A stretch of 64,000 bases of DNA from Aestuariibius insulae (GTDB taxonomy: Bacteria; Pseudomonadota; Alphaproteobacteria; Rhodobacterales; Rhodobacteraceae), in assembly GCF_040783535.2 (NCBI RefSeq), contig NZ_JBFONW020000002.1:124001-188000 (forward strand), in the 5' to 3' direction. The position numbers and the translations under genes were made by a program. Positions within the stretch are counted from its first letter, which is position 1. Each line of letters begins with the position of its first letter. Below are positions 35,373 to 43,264 of this stretch, piece by piece. Below the pieces are notes generated by a model, which was not told the DNA's origin, did no database searches, and was given only the letters and a program-made list of their open reading frames with translations.

Positions 35373-35687
35373 TCACGCCTCGGACAGGATCTGCGCCTTC
35401 GCTTCGGCCATCAGCTCTTTCATCTTCGCGCGGATTTCGGCCTCCGGGGCCTTGTCGCCCAGATCGCCCGACACCTTGCGATAGACATCCTCGTCGCCCG
35501 CTTCTTCGAAATCCGCCTTGATCACCTCGCGGGCATAGGCCTGCGCATCATCGCCCGATTTGCCAAGCTTCTCAGCGGCCCACAAACCCAAAAGCTTGTT
35601 GCGCCGCGCCTCGGCCTTGAACTGCATCTCGGCGTCATGGGCGTATTTGTTCTCGAACGCCTTTTCGCGGTCGCTGAAATTGGACAT
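35373..35687 (-). CDS. F1Fo-ATPase inhibitor zeta subunit (DUF1476)
   Basis: 104 residues, predicted helical, opening with FSDREKAFENKYAHDAEMQFKAEARRNKLLGLWAAEKLG. This is the DUF1476 family, shown in Paracoccus to be the zeta inhibitor of the alphaproteobacterial F1Fo-ATP synthase. Inhibition works by its N-terminal segment entering the F1 catalytic interface. The start MSNFSDREKAFE is the conserved one. It is divergent from purC, a frequent neighbourhood in this family. Confidence 0.88.
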   Translation of the reverse strand: MSNFSDREKAFENKYAHDAEMQFKAEARRNKLLGLWAAEKLGKSGDDAQAYAREVIKADFEEAGDEDVYRKVSGDLGDKAPEAEIRAKMKELMAEAKAQILSEA

Positions 35688-35815
35688 GTGGTCGGGCTCC
35701 CGGTCAGAACTGCTGCTATCCCCAGATATGACCCTCCGGGCGCTTGCCCGCAAGGGGACAAGCGCGTATCACGCAGCGGTTCGCGGCGGTCGCCCGCGAC
35801 ATCGAGGGAGCCCGG

Positions 35816-36577
35816 ATGGCACGACGCAAGAAAGTCTATGAAGGCAAGGCAAAGATCCTATATGAAGGGCCCGAGCCCGGCACCTATGTCCAGTATTTCA
35901 AGGACGATGCGACGGCCTTCAACGCCGAAAAGCGCGACGTGATCGAAGGCAAGGGCGTCCTGAACAACCGTCTGTCCGAATTCTTCATGACCGGTCTCGG
36001 CGCCATCGGCGTGCCGACGCATTTTCTCAAGCGGCTGAACATGCGCGAGCAGCTTGTCCGCCAGGTCGAGATCATCCCGCTCGAGGTCATCGTGCGCAAC
36101 CTGGCCGCCGGAACGCTTGCGACGCGGCTGGGACTGGAAGAGGGATCGACCCTGCCGCGTCCCATCGTGGAATTCTGCCTCAAGGACGACAAGCTGGGCG
36201 ATCCTTTGGTCAGCGAAGAGCATATCTTCGCCTTCGGCTGGGCCTCCCAGCAGGATCTCGACGATATGGTGGCGCTGGCGCTGCGCGTGAACGACTTCAT
36301 GTCTGGCCTGATGTATGGTGTCGGTATCAAGCTGGTCGACTTCAAGATCGAGATCGGACGGGTCTGGGACGGCGACTTCCAGCGCCTGATCGTCGCCGAC
36401 GAAATCAGCCCCGACAGCTGCCGCCTGTGGGATATCGAGACCGGCCAGAAGCTCGACAAGGATGTCTTCCGCCGCGATCTGGGCGATCTGGCCGACGCCT
36501 ATACCGAGGTCGCCCGCCGTCTGGGCGTGCTTCCGGCCAATGCCACTCCCATGACCCGGCCGACGCTGATCAATTGA
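35816..36577 (+). CDS. purC: Phosphoribosylaminoimidazole-succinocarboxamide synthase
   Basis: 253 residues with SAICAR-synthetase motifs KVYEGKAKILYEG, EVIVRNLAAGTLA and KIEIGRVWDG...ADEISPDSCRLWD. It joins CAIR and aspartate. The ATG follows GGGAG at a good distance. It heads a rightward purine run, with purS 73 bp downstream. Confidence 0.96.
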   Translation: MARRKKVYEGKAKILYEGPEPGTYVQYFKDDATAFNAEKRDVIEGKGVLNNRLSEFFMTGLGAIGVPTHFLKRLNMREQLVRQVEIIPLEVIVRNLAAGTLATRLGLEEGSTLPRPIVEFCLKDDKLGDPLVSEEHIFAFGWASQQDLDDMVALALRVNDFMSGLMYGVGIKLVDFKIEIGRVWDGDFQRLIVADEISPDSCRLWDIETGQKLDKDVFRRDLGDLADAYTEVARRLGVLPANATPMTRPTLIN

Positions 36578-36650
36578 GGCGTGGGATTTTGCATATTTAT
36601 GACAAGATGAAAGGGCGGCGGTTCGCACCGCTGCAGGCGAAGGGGGCGAG

Positions 36651-36935
36651 ATGAAGGCCAGAGTTCATGTAATGCTGAAAGACGGCGTGCTCGATCCGCA
36701 AGGGGAGGCGATCCGCCATGCGCTCGGATCGCTTGGCTTTGAAGGTGTGACCGGCGTGCGGCAGGGCAAGGTGATCGAGCTGGATCTGGCCCCGGGCACG
36801 ACCGAGGCGCAGGTCGATGAGATGTGCCGCAAGCTGCTCGCCAATACCGTCATCGAGAGCTATCGGATCGAGCTGCCCGGCGCGCCCGTTCCAACCTCAG
36901 GCGCCGAAGAGCGCGGCGGGCCGGACGCCGCCTGA
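36651..36935 (+). CDS. purS: FGAM synthase subunit PurS
   Basis: 94 residues, slightly longer than the usual 80 because of a polar tail (APVPTSGAEERGGPDAA). The core KARVHVMLKDGVLDPQGEAIRHALGSLGF and the segment KVIELDL match PurS. PurS bridges PurL and PurQ in the three-part FGAM synthase. The ATG follows AGGGGGCGAG. Its stop shares a base with the alcohol dehydrogenase start. Confidence 0.94.
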   Translation: MKARVHVMLKDGVLDPQGEAIRHALGSLGFEGVTGVRQGKVIELDLAPGTTEAQVDEMCRKLLANTVIESYRIELPGAPVPTSGAEERGGPDAA

Positions 36936-37972
36936 TGCGCGCGGCGGTCCTGCGGGAGTATAACGCGCCGCTCTCGATCGAGGACGTGTCCGATCCGGAC
37001 TGCCCGCCCGATGGCGTTGTCCTCAAGGTGCTGGCCTGCGGCATCTGCCGGTCCGACTGGCACGGCTGGACCGGAGAGCATCCGCGCGTCAAACCCGGCC
37101 AGATCGGCGGCCATGAATATTGCGGCGAGGTGGTCGAGGCCGGAGCGGATGCGCAGTTCGACAAGGGAGATGTGCTGATCGCGCCGTTCATCCTGGCCTG
37201 CGGAACCTGCCCTTCCTGCCGCGCAGGAGAGCAGACGACCTGTCCCGACCAGCGCCTTCCGGGGTTCATCGAGCCGGGCGCTTTTGCCGAATACATTGCC
37301 GTGCCGCGCGATCACAATCTATCGCGCCTGCCTGACAGCCTCGAGCCCAAGCTGGCCGCCGGTCTGGGCTGCCGCGTGACCACCGCCTGGCATGCGCTGA
37401 CCGGGCGCGCGGCGCTTCAGGCGGGTGAGTGGCTCGCCGTTCACGGCACCGGCGGCATCGGCCTTTCGGCGCTGATCCTGGGCCAGGCGCTTGGCGCCCG
37501 CGTCGCTGTCGTCGATATCGTGCCCGAGAAGCTGGATCTGGCCCGCGCCCTTGGCGCCGAGGCGGCCTTTGACGCCCGGCAGGGCGATATCGCCGCCGAG
37601 ATCCGCGAGGCGACCGGCGGCGGCGCCCATGTCAGCGTCGAGGCACTTGGCATCCCTGAGACCGTCAATGCCTCGCTGGAGTGCCTGCGCCCGCTGGGCC
37701 GCCACGTTCAAGTCGGCATGCCCGTTGGACACACCGCCCGGATGGAGGTCAACATGGCCGCCGTCTATGCGGGCAACCTCGCGCTTTACGGCACACGCGG
37801 CATGCCGCCTTGGCGCTATCCCAGCCTGCTGGGCCTGATTGAGGCGGGCCGCGTCGATATTACGCCGCTGATTGCCCGCGAAGTGCGACTGAGCGATGTC
37901 AGCGACGAACTGGCGCTGTTCAACGGGCCTGCACCGCCCGGCACTGCCGTTATCACCGATTTCCTCAACTGA
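36935..37972 (+). CDS. Zinc-dependent alcohol dehydrogenase inside the purine cluster
   Basis: 345 residues. Catalytic zinc ligands sit in CGICRSDWHG and GHEYCGEV; the structural zinc is bound by the four Cys of CGTCPSCRAGEQTTC. The NAD(P) fold has GTGGIGLSALILGQALGA. The substrate is unknown. The ATG overlaps the purS stop by one base (TGATG) and purQ begins 11 bp after its stop, so it is co-translated between two subunits of the same purine enzyme complex although nothing ties it to purines. Confidence 0.88.
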   Translation: MRAAVLREYNAPLSIEDVSDPDCPPDGVVLKVLACGICRSDWHGWTGEHPRVKPGQIGGHEYCGEVVEAGADAQFDKGDVLIAPFILACGTCPSCRAGEQTTCPDQRLPGFIEPGAFAEYIAVPRDHNLSRLPDSLEPKLAAGLGCRVTTAWHALTGRAALQAGEWLAVHGTGGIGLSALILGQALGARVAVVDIVPEKLDLARALGAEAAFDARQGDIAAEIREATGGGAHVSVEALGIPETVNASLECLRPLGRHVQVGMPVGHTARMEVNMAAVYAGNLALYGTRGMPPWRYPSLLGLIEAGRVDITPLIAREVRLSDVSDELALFNGPAPPGTAVITDFLN

Positions 37973-37983
37973 AGAGACATCCC

Positions 37984-38652
37984 ATGAAAGCCGCCGTCCT
38001 TGTCTTCCCGGGCTCCAACTGCGATCGCGACATGGCCGTCGCCCTGCATCAGGCGGGGGCCGATGTCACTATGGTCTGGCACAAGGACGACCGCATTCCG
38101 GAGGGCACCGATCTGGTGGCCGTCCCGGGTGGCTTTTCGTTCGGCGACTATCTGCGCTGCGGGGCCATCGCGGCCAATGCGCCGATCTGTTCGGCCCTGC
38201 GCGCCCATGCCGAGCGCGGAGGCTACGTGCTCGGCGTCTGCAACGGCTTTCAGATCCTGACCGAAACAGGGCTTTTGCCCGGCGTGCTGATGCGCAATGC
38301 GCGGCTCACTTTCCTGTGCCGGACCGAGCGGCTGACGGTCGCCACGACGGACAGCCCCTTTACCGCCCGTTACAAGGACGGGCAGGGGATCGACATCCCC
38401 ATCGCCCATCACGACGGCAATTATCAGGCCGATCCCGAAACGCTCGCCCGGCTCGAGGGCGAGGCTCGCATCGCCTTCACCTATGCCGCCAATCCCAACG
38501 GATCGGTGCGCGACATCGCCGGGATCCTGTCTGAAAACCGCCGCATCCTGGGAATGATGCCCCATCCCGAACGCGCCGCCGATGCGGCCCTCGGCGGGCA
38601 GGACGGTGCGCTTCTTTTTGCCGCGCTGACCGCGCAGCTTGCCGACGCTTGA
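37984..38652 (+). CDS. purQ: FGAM synthase glutaminase subunit PurQ
   Basis: 222 residues of a class I glutamine amidotransferase. The nucleophile motif is LGVCNGFQIL and the catalytic pair is in MMPHPERAAD; the opening AVLVFPGSNCDRDM is typical. It releases ammonia from glutamine for PurL. ATG lies 11 bp after the alcohol dehydrogenase. Confidence 0.95.
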   Translation: MKAAVLVFPGSNCDRDMAVALHQAGADVTMVWHKDDRIPEGTDLVAVPGGFSFGDYLRCGAIAANAPICSALRAHAERGGYVLGVCNGFQILTETGLLPGVLMRNARLTFLCRTERLTVATTDSPFTARYKDGQGIDIPIAHHDGNYQADPETLARLEGEARIAFTYAANPNGSVRDIAGILSENRRILGMMPHPERAADAALGGQDGALLFAALTAQLADA

Positions 38653-38683
38653 GCCAAAGGCCCCGCGGGCGTAGCATAGATCA

Positions 38684-40432
38684 ATGTCGGAACTGCCTGC
38701 CCCCCGGCCTGGCCCTCGGGTCTGGCCTCAGCGGATTGCCCTTGTGGTGCTGCTTATCGCGGCAATCGCGGCGATCTGGTTCACCAATGTGATGCTGACC
38801 GAGCGCTTCACCGAGCGCACGCGCCAACGCGCCGAGATCGATCTGACGCTCTATGCGGGCAATCTGGTGGCCGAGCTGCGCAGCGCCCAGAACACGCCGC
38901 AGCTTCTGGCCCAGAACCCGACGCTGATCGGCGCGCTCAATTCCGGCGATTATTCCCAGACGACCCAGCGGCTGCTGTCCTTCACCGATGAAAGCGCGGC
39001 CGCCTCGCTGATGCTGCTCGACCGGGACGGGCAGGTCGTGGCCTCCACCGACCGCACCCGGCTGGGAGAGACCCACCGGCAGGCGCCCTTCTTCGTCAGC
39101 GCGCTGCGTGCCGAATGGACGGTCTTCAACGTCGCCGAGCGGGAGACACCGGGCTATGCCTTCATCTATTCGCGCCGGGTCGATTTCGCGGGCAACGCGG
39201 TCGGCGTTATCTATGTCGAGGTCGATCTCGCCCGGCTCGAGCGGTCCTGGGCCAGCACCAATGACGCAGTCCTCGTCACCGATAGCAGCGGCCGCATCAT
39301 CCTTGCGACCGAAGGGCGCTGGCGCGGCTTGAGCGTCGATGAGGCGCTGAACCGCGCCTCGGCGCCATCGGCCATCGAACGGGCGATCCGCTCGACCGTC
39401 GACTGGTCCGTGCTCCCGCGAGAGGCCTATCTGCGCGGCGATGCGGTCATGCGCACCGAGGCGCGCGTGCCGTTCCAGGGCTGGAAGATCGCCTCCTTCA
39501 AGACCTATGCGGGCGTGCGCGAGCGGGTGAACTCGGTTCTCGCGCTCGAGATCATGGGCTTTGCGATTCTGCTCGCGCTGCTCTTCTGGATGACCAGCCG
39601 AAAGACCGCGTCCCGGCTCGCGATCTTCCAGCGCGAATCGGCAGAGCTTCGCCAGTTGAACATGCGGCTCCAGCGGGAAATCGCCGAACGTCAGAAGGTG
39701 GAAAAGGACCTCCAGACGGCGGAGCAAACGGTCGCCCAGACCTCGAAACTGGCGGCCCTGGGCGAGATGTCTGCCGCCGTCAGCCACGAGCTCAATCAGC
39801 CGCTCGCTGCGATGAAAACCTATCTCGCCGGTGCCAAGCTGCTGCTCCAGCGCAAGCGCAGTGACGAGGCGCTGTCCTCCTTCCAGCGGATCGACGATCT
39901 GATCGAACGGATGGGCGCGATCACACGGCAGCTCAAATCCTACGCGCGCAAGGGCGGCGAGGCGTTCGAGCCCATGGATACACGGGCCGCCATCTCTTCG
40001 GCGCTGGCGATGATGGAGCCGCAACTGCGCGAGCGGGACGTCGCGATCACCCGCACGTTACCCGATCATCCGGTCATTGTGCTGGGTGACAGGCTTCGGC
40101 TGGAACAGGTCATCATCAACCTTCTGCGCAATGCGCTGGATGCCACCAAGGGCCAGAAGGACGCCGCCATCGAAATCCTTCTGGCCGAAGGCGAGACGGT
40201 GACGCTTGGCATCCGCGATAACGGCACGGGGATCGAGGATCTCGATAGCCTCTTCGAGCCGTTCTACACCACCAAACAGCCCGGCGACGGCGTCGGACTT
40301 GGCCTTGCCATCTCCTCCGGCATCGTCAACGACTTCGGTGGACGACTGACCGCACGCAATGTCCCCGACGGCGGGGCGGTCTTTGAAGTTCGGCTCCCGG
40401 TCTATCAGGCCGGGGCACAAGCAGCGGAGTAA
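38684..40432 (+). CDS. DctB-like sensor histidine kinase
   Basis: 582 residues. Helix 1 at about 17-35 and helix 2 at about 286-305 flank a 250-residue periplasmic double-Cache-like domain (MLLDRDGQVVASTDRTRLG, FNVAERETPGYAFIYSRRV). A coiled coil then leads to HisKA with His368 in AAVSHELNQPLAAMKTYL, and to HATPase_c (NLLRNALDAT, DNGTGIEDLD, GDGVGLGLAI). The HELNQPLAAMKTY stretch is the DctB signature for C4-dicarboxylate sensing. Its cognate regulator starts 5 bp downstream. No dctA or dctPQM transport genes are in the window. Confidence 0.85.
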   Translation: MSELPAPRPGPRVWPQRIALVVLLIAAIAAIWFTNVMLTERFTERTRQRAEIDLTLYAGNLVAELRSAQNTPQLLAQNPTLIGALNSGDYSQTTQRLLSFTDESAAASLMLLDRDGQVVASTDRTRLGETHRQAPFFVSALRAEWTVFNVAERETPGYAFIYSRRVDFAGNAVGVIYVEVDLARLERSWASTNDAVLVTDSSGRIILATEGRWRGLSVDEALNRASAPSAIERAIRSTVDWSVLPREAYLRGDAVMRTEARVPFQGWKIASFKTYAGVRERVNSVLALEIMGFAILLALLFWMTSRKTASRLAIFQRESAELRQLNMRLQREIAERQKVEKDLQTAEQTVAQTSKLAALGEMSAAVSHELNQPLAAMKTYLAGAKLLLQRKRSDEALSSFQRIDDLIERMGAITRQLKSYARKGGEAFEPMDTRAAISSALAMMEPQLRERDVAITRTLPDHPVIVLGDRLRLEQVIINLLRNALDATKGQKDAAIEILLAEGETVTLGIRDNGTGIEDLDSLFEPFYTTKQPGDGVGLGLAISSGIVNDFGGRLTARNVPDGGAVFEVRLPVYQAGAQAAE

Positions 40433-40437
40433 CTCCA

Positions 40438-41769
40438 ATGGCACAGGCTATGAAAATAGCGATTGTGGACGACGAACAGGACATGCGCCAATCGATCAGC
40501 CAATGGCTGGCGCTCTCCGGCTTCGACACCGAAACCTTTCCCTCCGCCGAAGATGCGCTCAAGGGGCTCGGCAACGATTATCCCGGCGTCGTGGTCTCGG
40601 ATATCAAGATGCCCGGCATGGACGGAATGGCCTTCCTCAAGCGCATCATGAGCGTCGACAGCGCGCTCCCCGTCATCATGATCACCGGCCATGGCGATGT
40701 GCCCATGGCGGTCGAGGCGATGCGCGTCGGGGCCTACGATTTCCTCGAAAAGCCTTTCAATCCCGACCGGATGACCGAGCTGGCCAAAAAAGCCACGCAG
40801 GCCCGCCGCCTGACGCTCGACAACCGCGCGCTGCGCCGCGAGCTGTCCGATGGCAGCGCGATCATGAAAAAGCTGATCGGCGCGTCCCCCGTCATGCAGC
40901 GCCTCAAGGAGGATATCCTCGATCTTGGCCAGGCCGACGGCCATGTCTTGATCGACGGCGAGACGGGGACCGGCAAGACGCTCGTGGCCCACGCGCTTCA
41001 TGCCGTCGGCGCGCGCGCCACCAAGAAGTTCCTGCTGCTCTCCTGCGGCGCCTATGAAGAAGAGCAACTCTCCAAAAAGCTCTTCGGCCCGGCCCAGGCC
41101 GACGATCCGCTCCCCCTCGTCGAAGAGGCGCGCGGCGGCACGCTGGTTCTCGAGGATATCGAGGCGCTCAGCCCCGCGCTTCAGGCGCGCCTTCTGCAGG
41201 TGATCAACGATCAGGGCACGCCTGCCGAAACCCGCATCGTCGCCATCTGCAACCTTCAGGACGAGGGCCGCACCTGCGAGGATGCGCTGCGCCCCGATCT
41301 CTACTACCGGCTCGCCGCGCTCAAGATCACCGTCCCGCCACTGCGCCAGCGCGGCGAGGATATCCTGTCGCTCTTCACCCGCCTGTCCGAGCAATTCTCG
41401 GACGAATATGGCTGCGATGCCCCTGAGGTTTCAGCGCAAGAAGCCGCCCAGCTTCTCCAGGCCCCGTGGCCCGGCAATGTCCGCCAGCTGATCAACGTCG
41501 CCGAACGCGCCGTCCTGCAAAACCGGCGCGGCACGGGCACCATCGCATCCCTGCTGATGGCCGACAACGAAGAGACCCAGCCGGTCATGACGACCGAGGG
41601 CAAACCGCTCAAGGAATATGTCGAAGCCTTCGAGCGTATGCTGATCGACAACACGATGCGCCGCCACCGCGGCTCCATCGTCAACGTCATGGAAGAGCTT
41701 CAACTGCCCCGCCGGACCCTGAACGAGAAGATGGCGAAATACGGCCTCCAGCGCGCCGATTATCTCTAG
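40438..41769 (+). CDS. DctD/NtrC-type response regulator lacking the GAFTGA loop
   Basis: 443 residues. The receiver domain has phospho-acceptor Asp55 in VVSDIKMPGMDG. The AAA+ domain has Walker A GETGTGKT at 174-181 and arginine-finger segment RPDLYYRLAALKI. The usual sigma-54-contacting GAFTGA loop is missing: the sequence reads LFGPAQADDPLPLVEEARGG where family members insert about 15 more residues including GAFTGA. Walker B reads LVLEDI instead of LFLDEI. A Fis-type HTH ends the protein (LQLPRRTLNEKMAKYGL). Family precedent is NtrC of Rhodobacter, which works without sigma-54. A terminator follows 53 bp downstream. Confidence 0.88.
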   Translation: MAQAMKIAIVDDEQDMRQSISQWLALSGFDTETFPSAEDALKGLGNDYPGVVVSDIKMPGMDGMAFLKRIMSVDSALPVIMITGHGDVPMAVEAMRVGAYDFLEKPFNPDRMTELAKKATQARRLTLDNRALRRELSDGSAIMKKLIGASPVMQRLKEDILDLGQADGHVLIDGETGTGKTLVAHALHAVGARATKKFLLLSCGAYEEEQLSKKLFGPAQADDPLPLVEEARGGTLVLEDIEALSPALQARLLQVINDQGTPAETRIVAICNLQDEGRTCEDALRPDLYYRLAALKITVPPLRQRGEDILSLFTRLSEQFSDEYGCDAPEVSAQEAAQLLQAPWPGNVRQLINVAERAVLQNRRGTGTIASLLMADNEETQPVMTTEGKPLKEYVEAFERMLIDNTMRRHRGSIVNVMEELQLPRRTLNEKMAKYGLQRADYL

Positions 41770-41822
41770 GGCAGGGCGCGCGGCCCTAAAAACGGCAGCG
41801 CACGTCTCATAGATGAAAGACA

Positions 41823-41851
41823 GGGTGGGACGTGGCTCCCGCCCTTTTTTT
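41823..41851 (+). terminator. Rho-independent terminator after the DctD-like gene
   Basis: An 8-bp stem (GGGTGGGA/TCCCGCCC, one wobble pair) with a 6-base loop is followed by seven T residues. It lies just before the ribosome binding site of the alpha/beta hydrolase gene, so that gene either uses a promoter inside the hairpin region or depends on readthrough. Confidence 0.85.
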
Positions 41852-41864
41852 ATCGGAGCCATTC

Positions 41865-42653
41865 ATGCTGAAGCTAAATATATACGGCGCGGAATCCGCC
41901 CCTCCCGTTCTCTTCCTTCATCCCGGCAACGCGACCGGCAGAAACTGGGAGGGGCTCGCCAAGGCGCTTCCCGGCTACCGCGTCATCTGCCCGGATCTTC
42001 CCGGCTTCGGGGACAGCGCCCATATCCCGCTGACCACCATCGAGGCCGCCGCCGACGAGGTCGCCCGCGCGCTTGACGCAGCCGGGATCACCGACCCGCT
42101 TCCCGTGATGGGCTATTCGCTCGGCGCCTATACCGGCATGATGCTGCTTTTACGCCACCCGGACCGGGTCGAGCGGGCCTTGCTCACCAGCTTTCAGATC
42201 GAACCGCTCAAAGGCGCGTGGTGGATGATCCCGCTCGGCGATCTCATCGCGCCGCTCATGACCTTTGCCTGGCCGCGCCGGCAGGCCTTCAAGTCGCTCG
42301 GCATCCCCGAGACTTCCTCTTGGTGGCCCTCCGACGACGCCCCCTCCGACGCCGCAACCCTGCGCGCCATCAGCCGCATCGCCGTCCGCTTCGACATCCG
42401 CGACCGCCTGACCGAGATCGGCACGCCCTGCCTGATCATGGCCGGCGAAAAAGAGCAGAAGACGATCAAAAAGGCCGTCGCCCAGATCCCCCGGCAGGTG
42501 CCAGGCGCCATCGGCCTCATCGCACCGGGCGGTCACGGCTGGCCCGCCAGCCATGAGGCGCTTTTCACGCATACCGTCCGCGCCTGGCTCGACCAGACCC
42601 CGCTTCCGGCGGATCTGCATCCTCCCGAACAGGCCCGCTCCCAGGCGGCCTAG
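41865..42653 (+). CDS. Alpha/beta hydrolase
   Basis: 262 residues. The oxyanion segment is FLHPGNATGRNW, the nucleophile elbow GYSLGAYTG, an acid in the GEKEQ region, and the catalytic His in APGGHGW. The fold matches small esterases and lyase-type hydrolases but the substrate is unknown. The ATG at 41865 has GGAG 8 bases before it, and this start begins at the fold's first strand. Confidence 0.84.
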   Translation: MLKLNIYGAESAPPVLFLHPGNATGRNWEGLAKALPGYRVICPDLPGFGDSAHIPLTTIEAAADEVARALDAAGITDPLPVMGYSLGAYTGMMLLLRHPDRVERALLTSFQIEPLKGAWWMIPLGDLIAPLMTFAWPRRQAFKSLGIPETSSWWPSDDAPSDAATLRAISRIAVRFDIRDRLTEIGTPCLIMAGEKEQKTIKKAVAQIPRQVPGAIGLIAPGGHGWPASHEALFTHTVRAWLDQTPLPADLHPPEQARSQAA

Positions 42654-43264
42654 ACCCGGATTTCGCAGCCCATAAGCCCCCGCTTATGAGTCGCTGGCCG
42701 CAAGCCGTCTGATCCAAATCGTTATCGCACCGTGCGCAGGATTAACCCCGGGAGGGCGCGTCACTGCCTCCTCCCATATGCCGACGTGATGCCGCCCGGA
42801 TGCCGCAGGCCCGATTTCGGGCAAAAATCGCTGTTAACCTTCGAGTCGAAATCGCCACCGCCGCGCCCGGTCTCCGCCCATTCACACATTGCCCATTGTC
42901 ATTTGCCATATCGCCCCCTTAAGTAGGCGAAGAGGCCGAACTCGGCCCGTATGAGTTTCGCCGGCGGCTGTGATGGATCTTTCGTCCCGCCCCGGACCGA
43001 TTAGGCGGCTCCCCTGAACAGGGATTTTGCGCCGCTCACGAACCGCCTGATATTCCAAGGAAATCAGGTATTTAACTGGGCGCACCGCCAAAGGCCGGTC
43101 GCGTCGGAGAAGAACCGCGATGGAACGCGCGCAAAGACAGATCGACAGGGCAGGGGCCGCACCGGCCCCCTCCGTCGACGGCGCGTATCTCGCCCCAATC
43201 AGACATGCCCCTCCCTTTTTCTCGCCCCCATCGGGCAGGCGGGAGGCGTGTGCGAACGGACATC
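42654..43264 (+). other. Gene-free region and likely long leader of rne
   Basis: No convincing gene lies in these 611 bp. Several dyads are visible: ATAAGC/GCTTAT around 42672-42689, GGCCGAA/CTCGGCC around 42928-42946, and a CCGCCTG/CAGGCGG-like match around 43042. A purine-rich ribosome site (GGCGGGAGGCG) and a TTTTTCTC stretch lie near the rne start. In E. coli the rne 5' leader folds and mediates autoregulation by RNase E; a similar role here is inference. AT-rich DNA around 42880-42915 could hold the promoter. Confidence 0.4.

Noticed and set aside
36651..38652. Missing purL between purS and purQ considered as a disrupted operon
   Set aside because: purL is often separate in Rhodobacteraceae and there is no trace of a broken purL; the alcohol dehydrogenase is intact.
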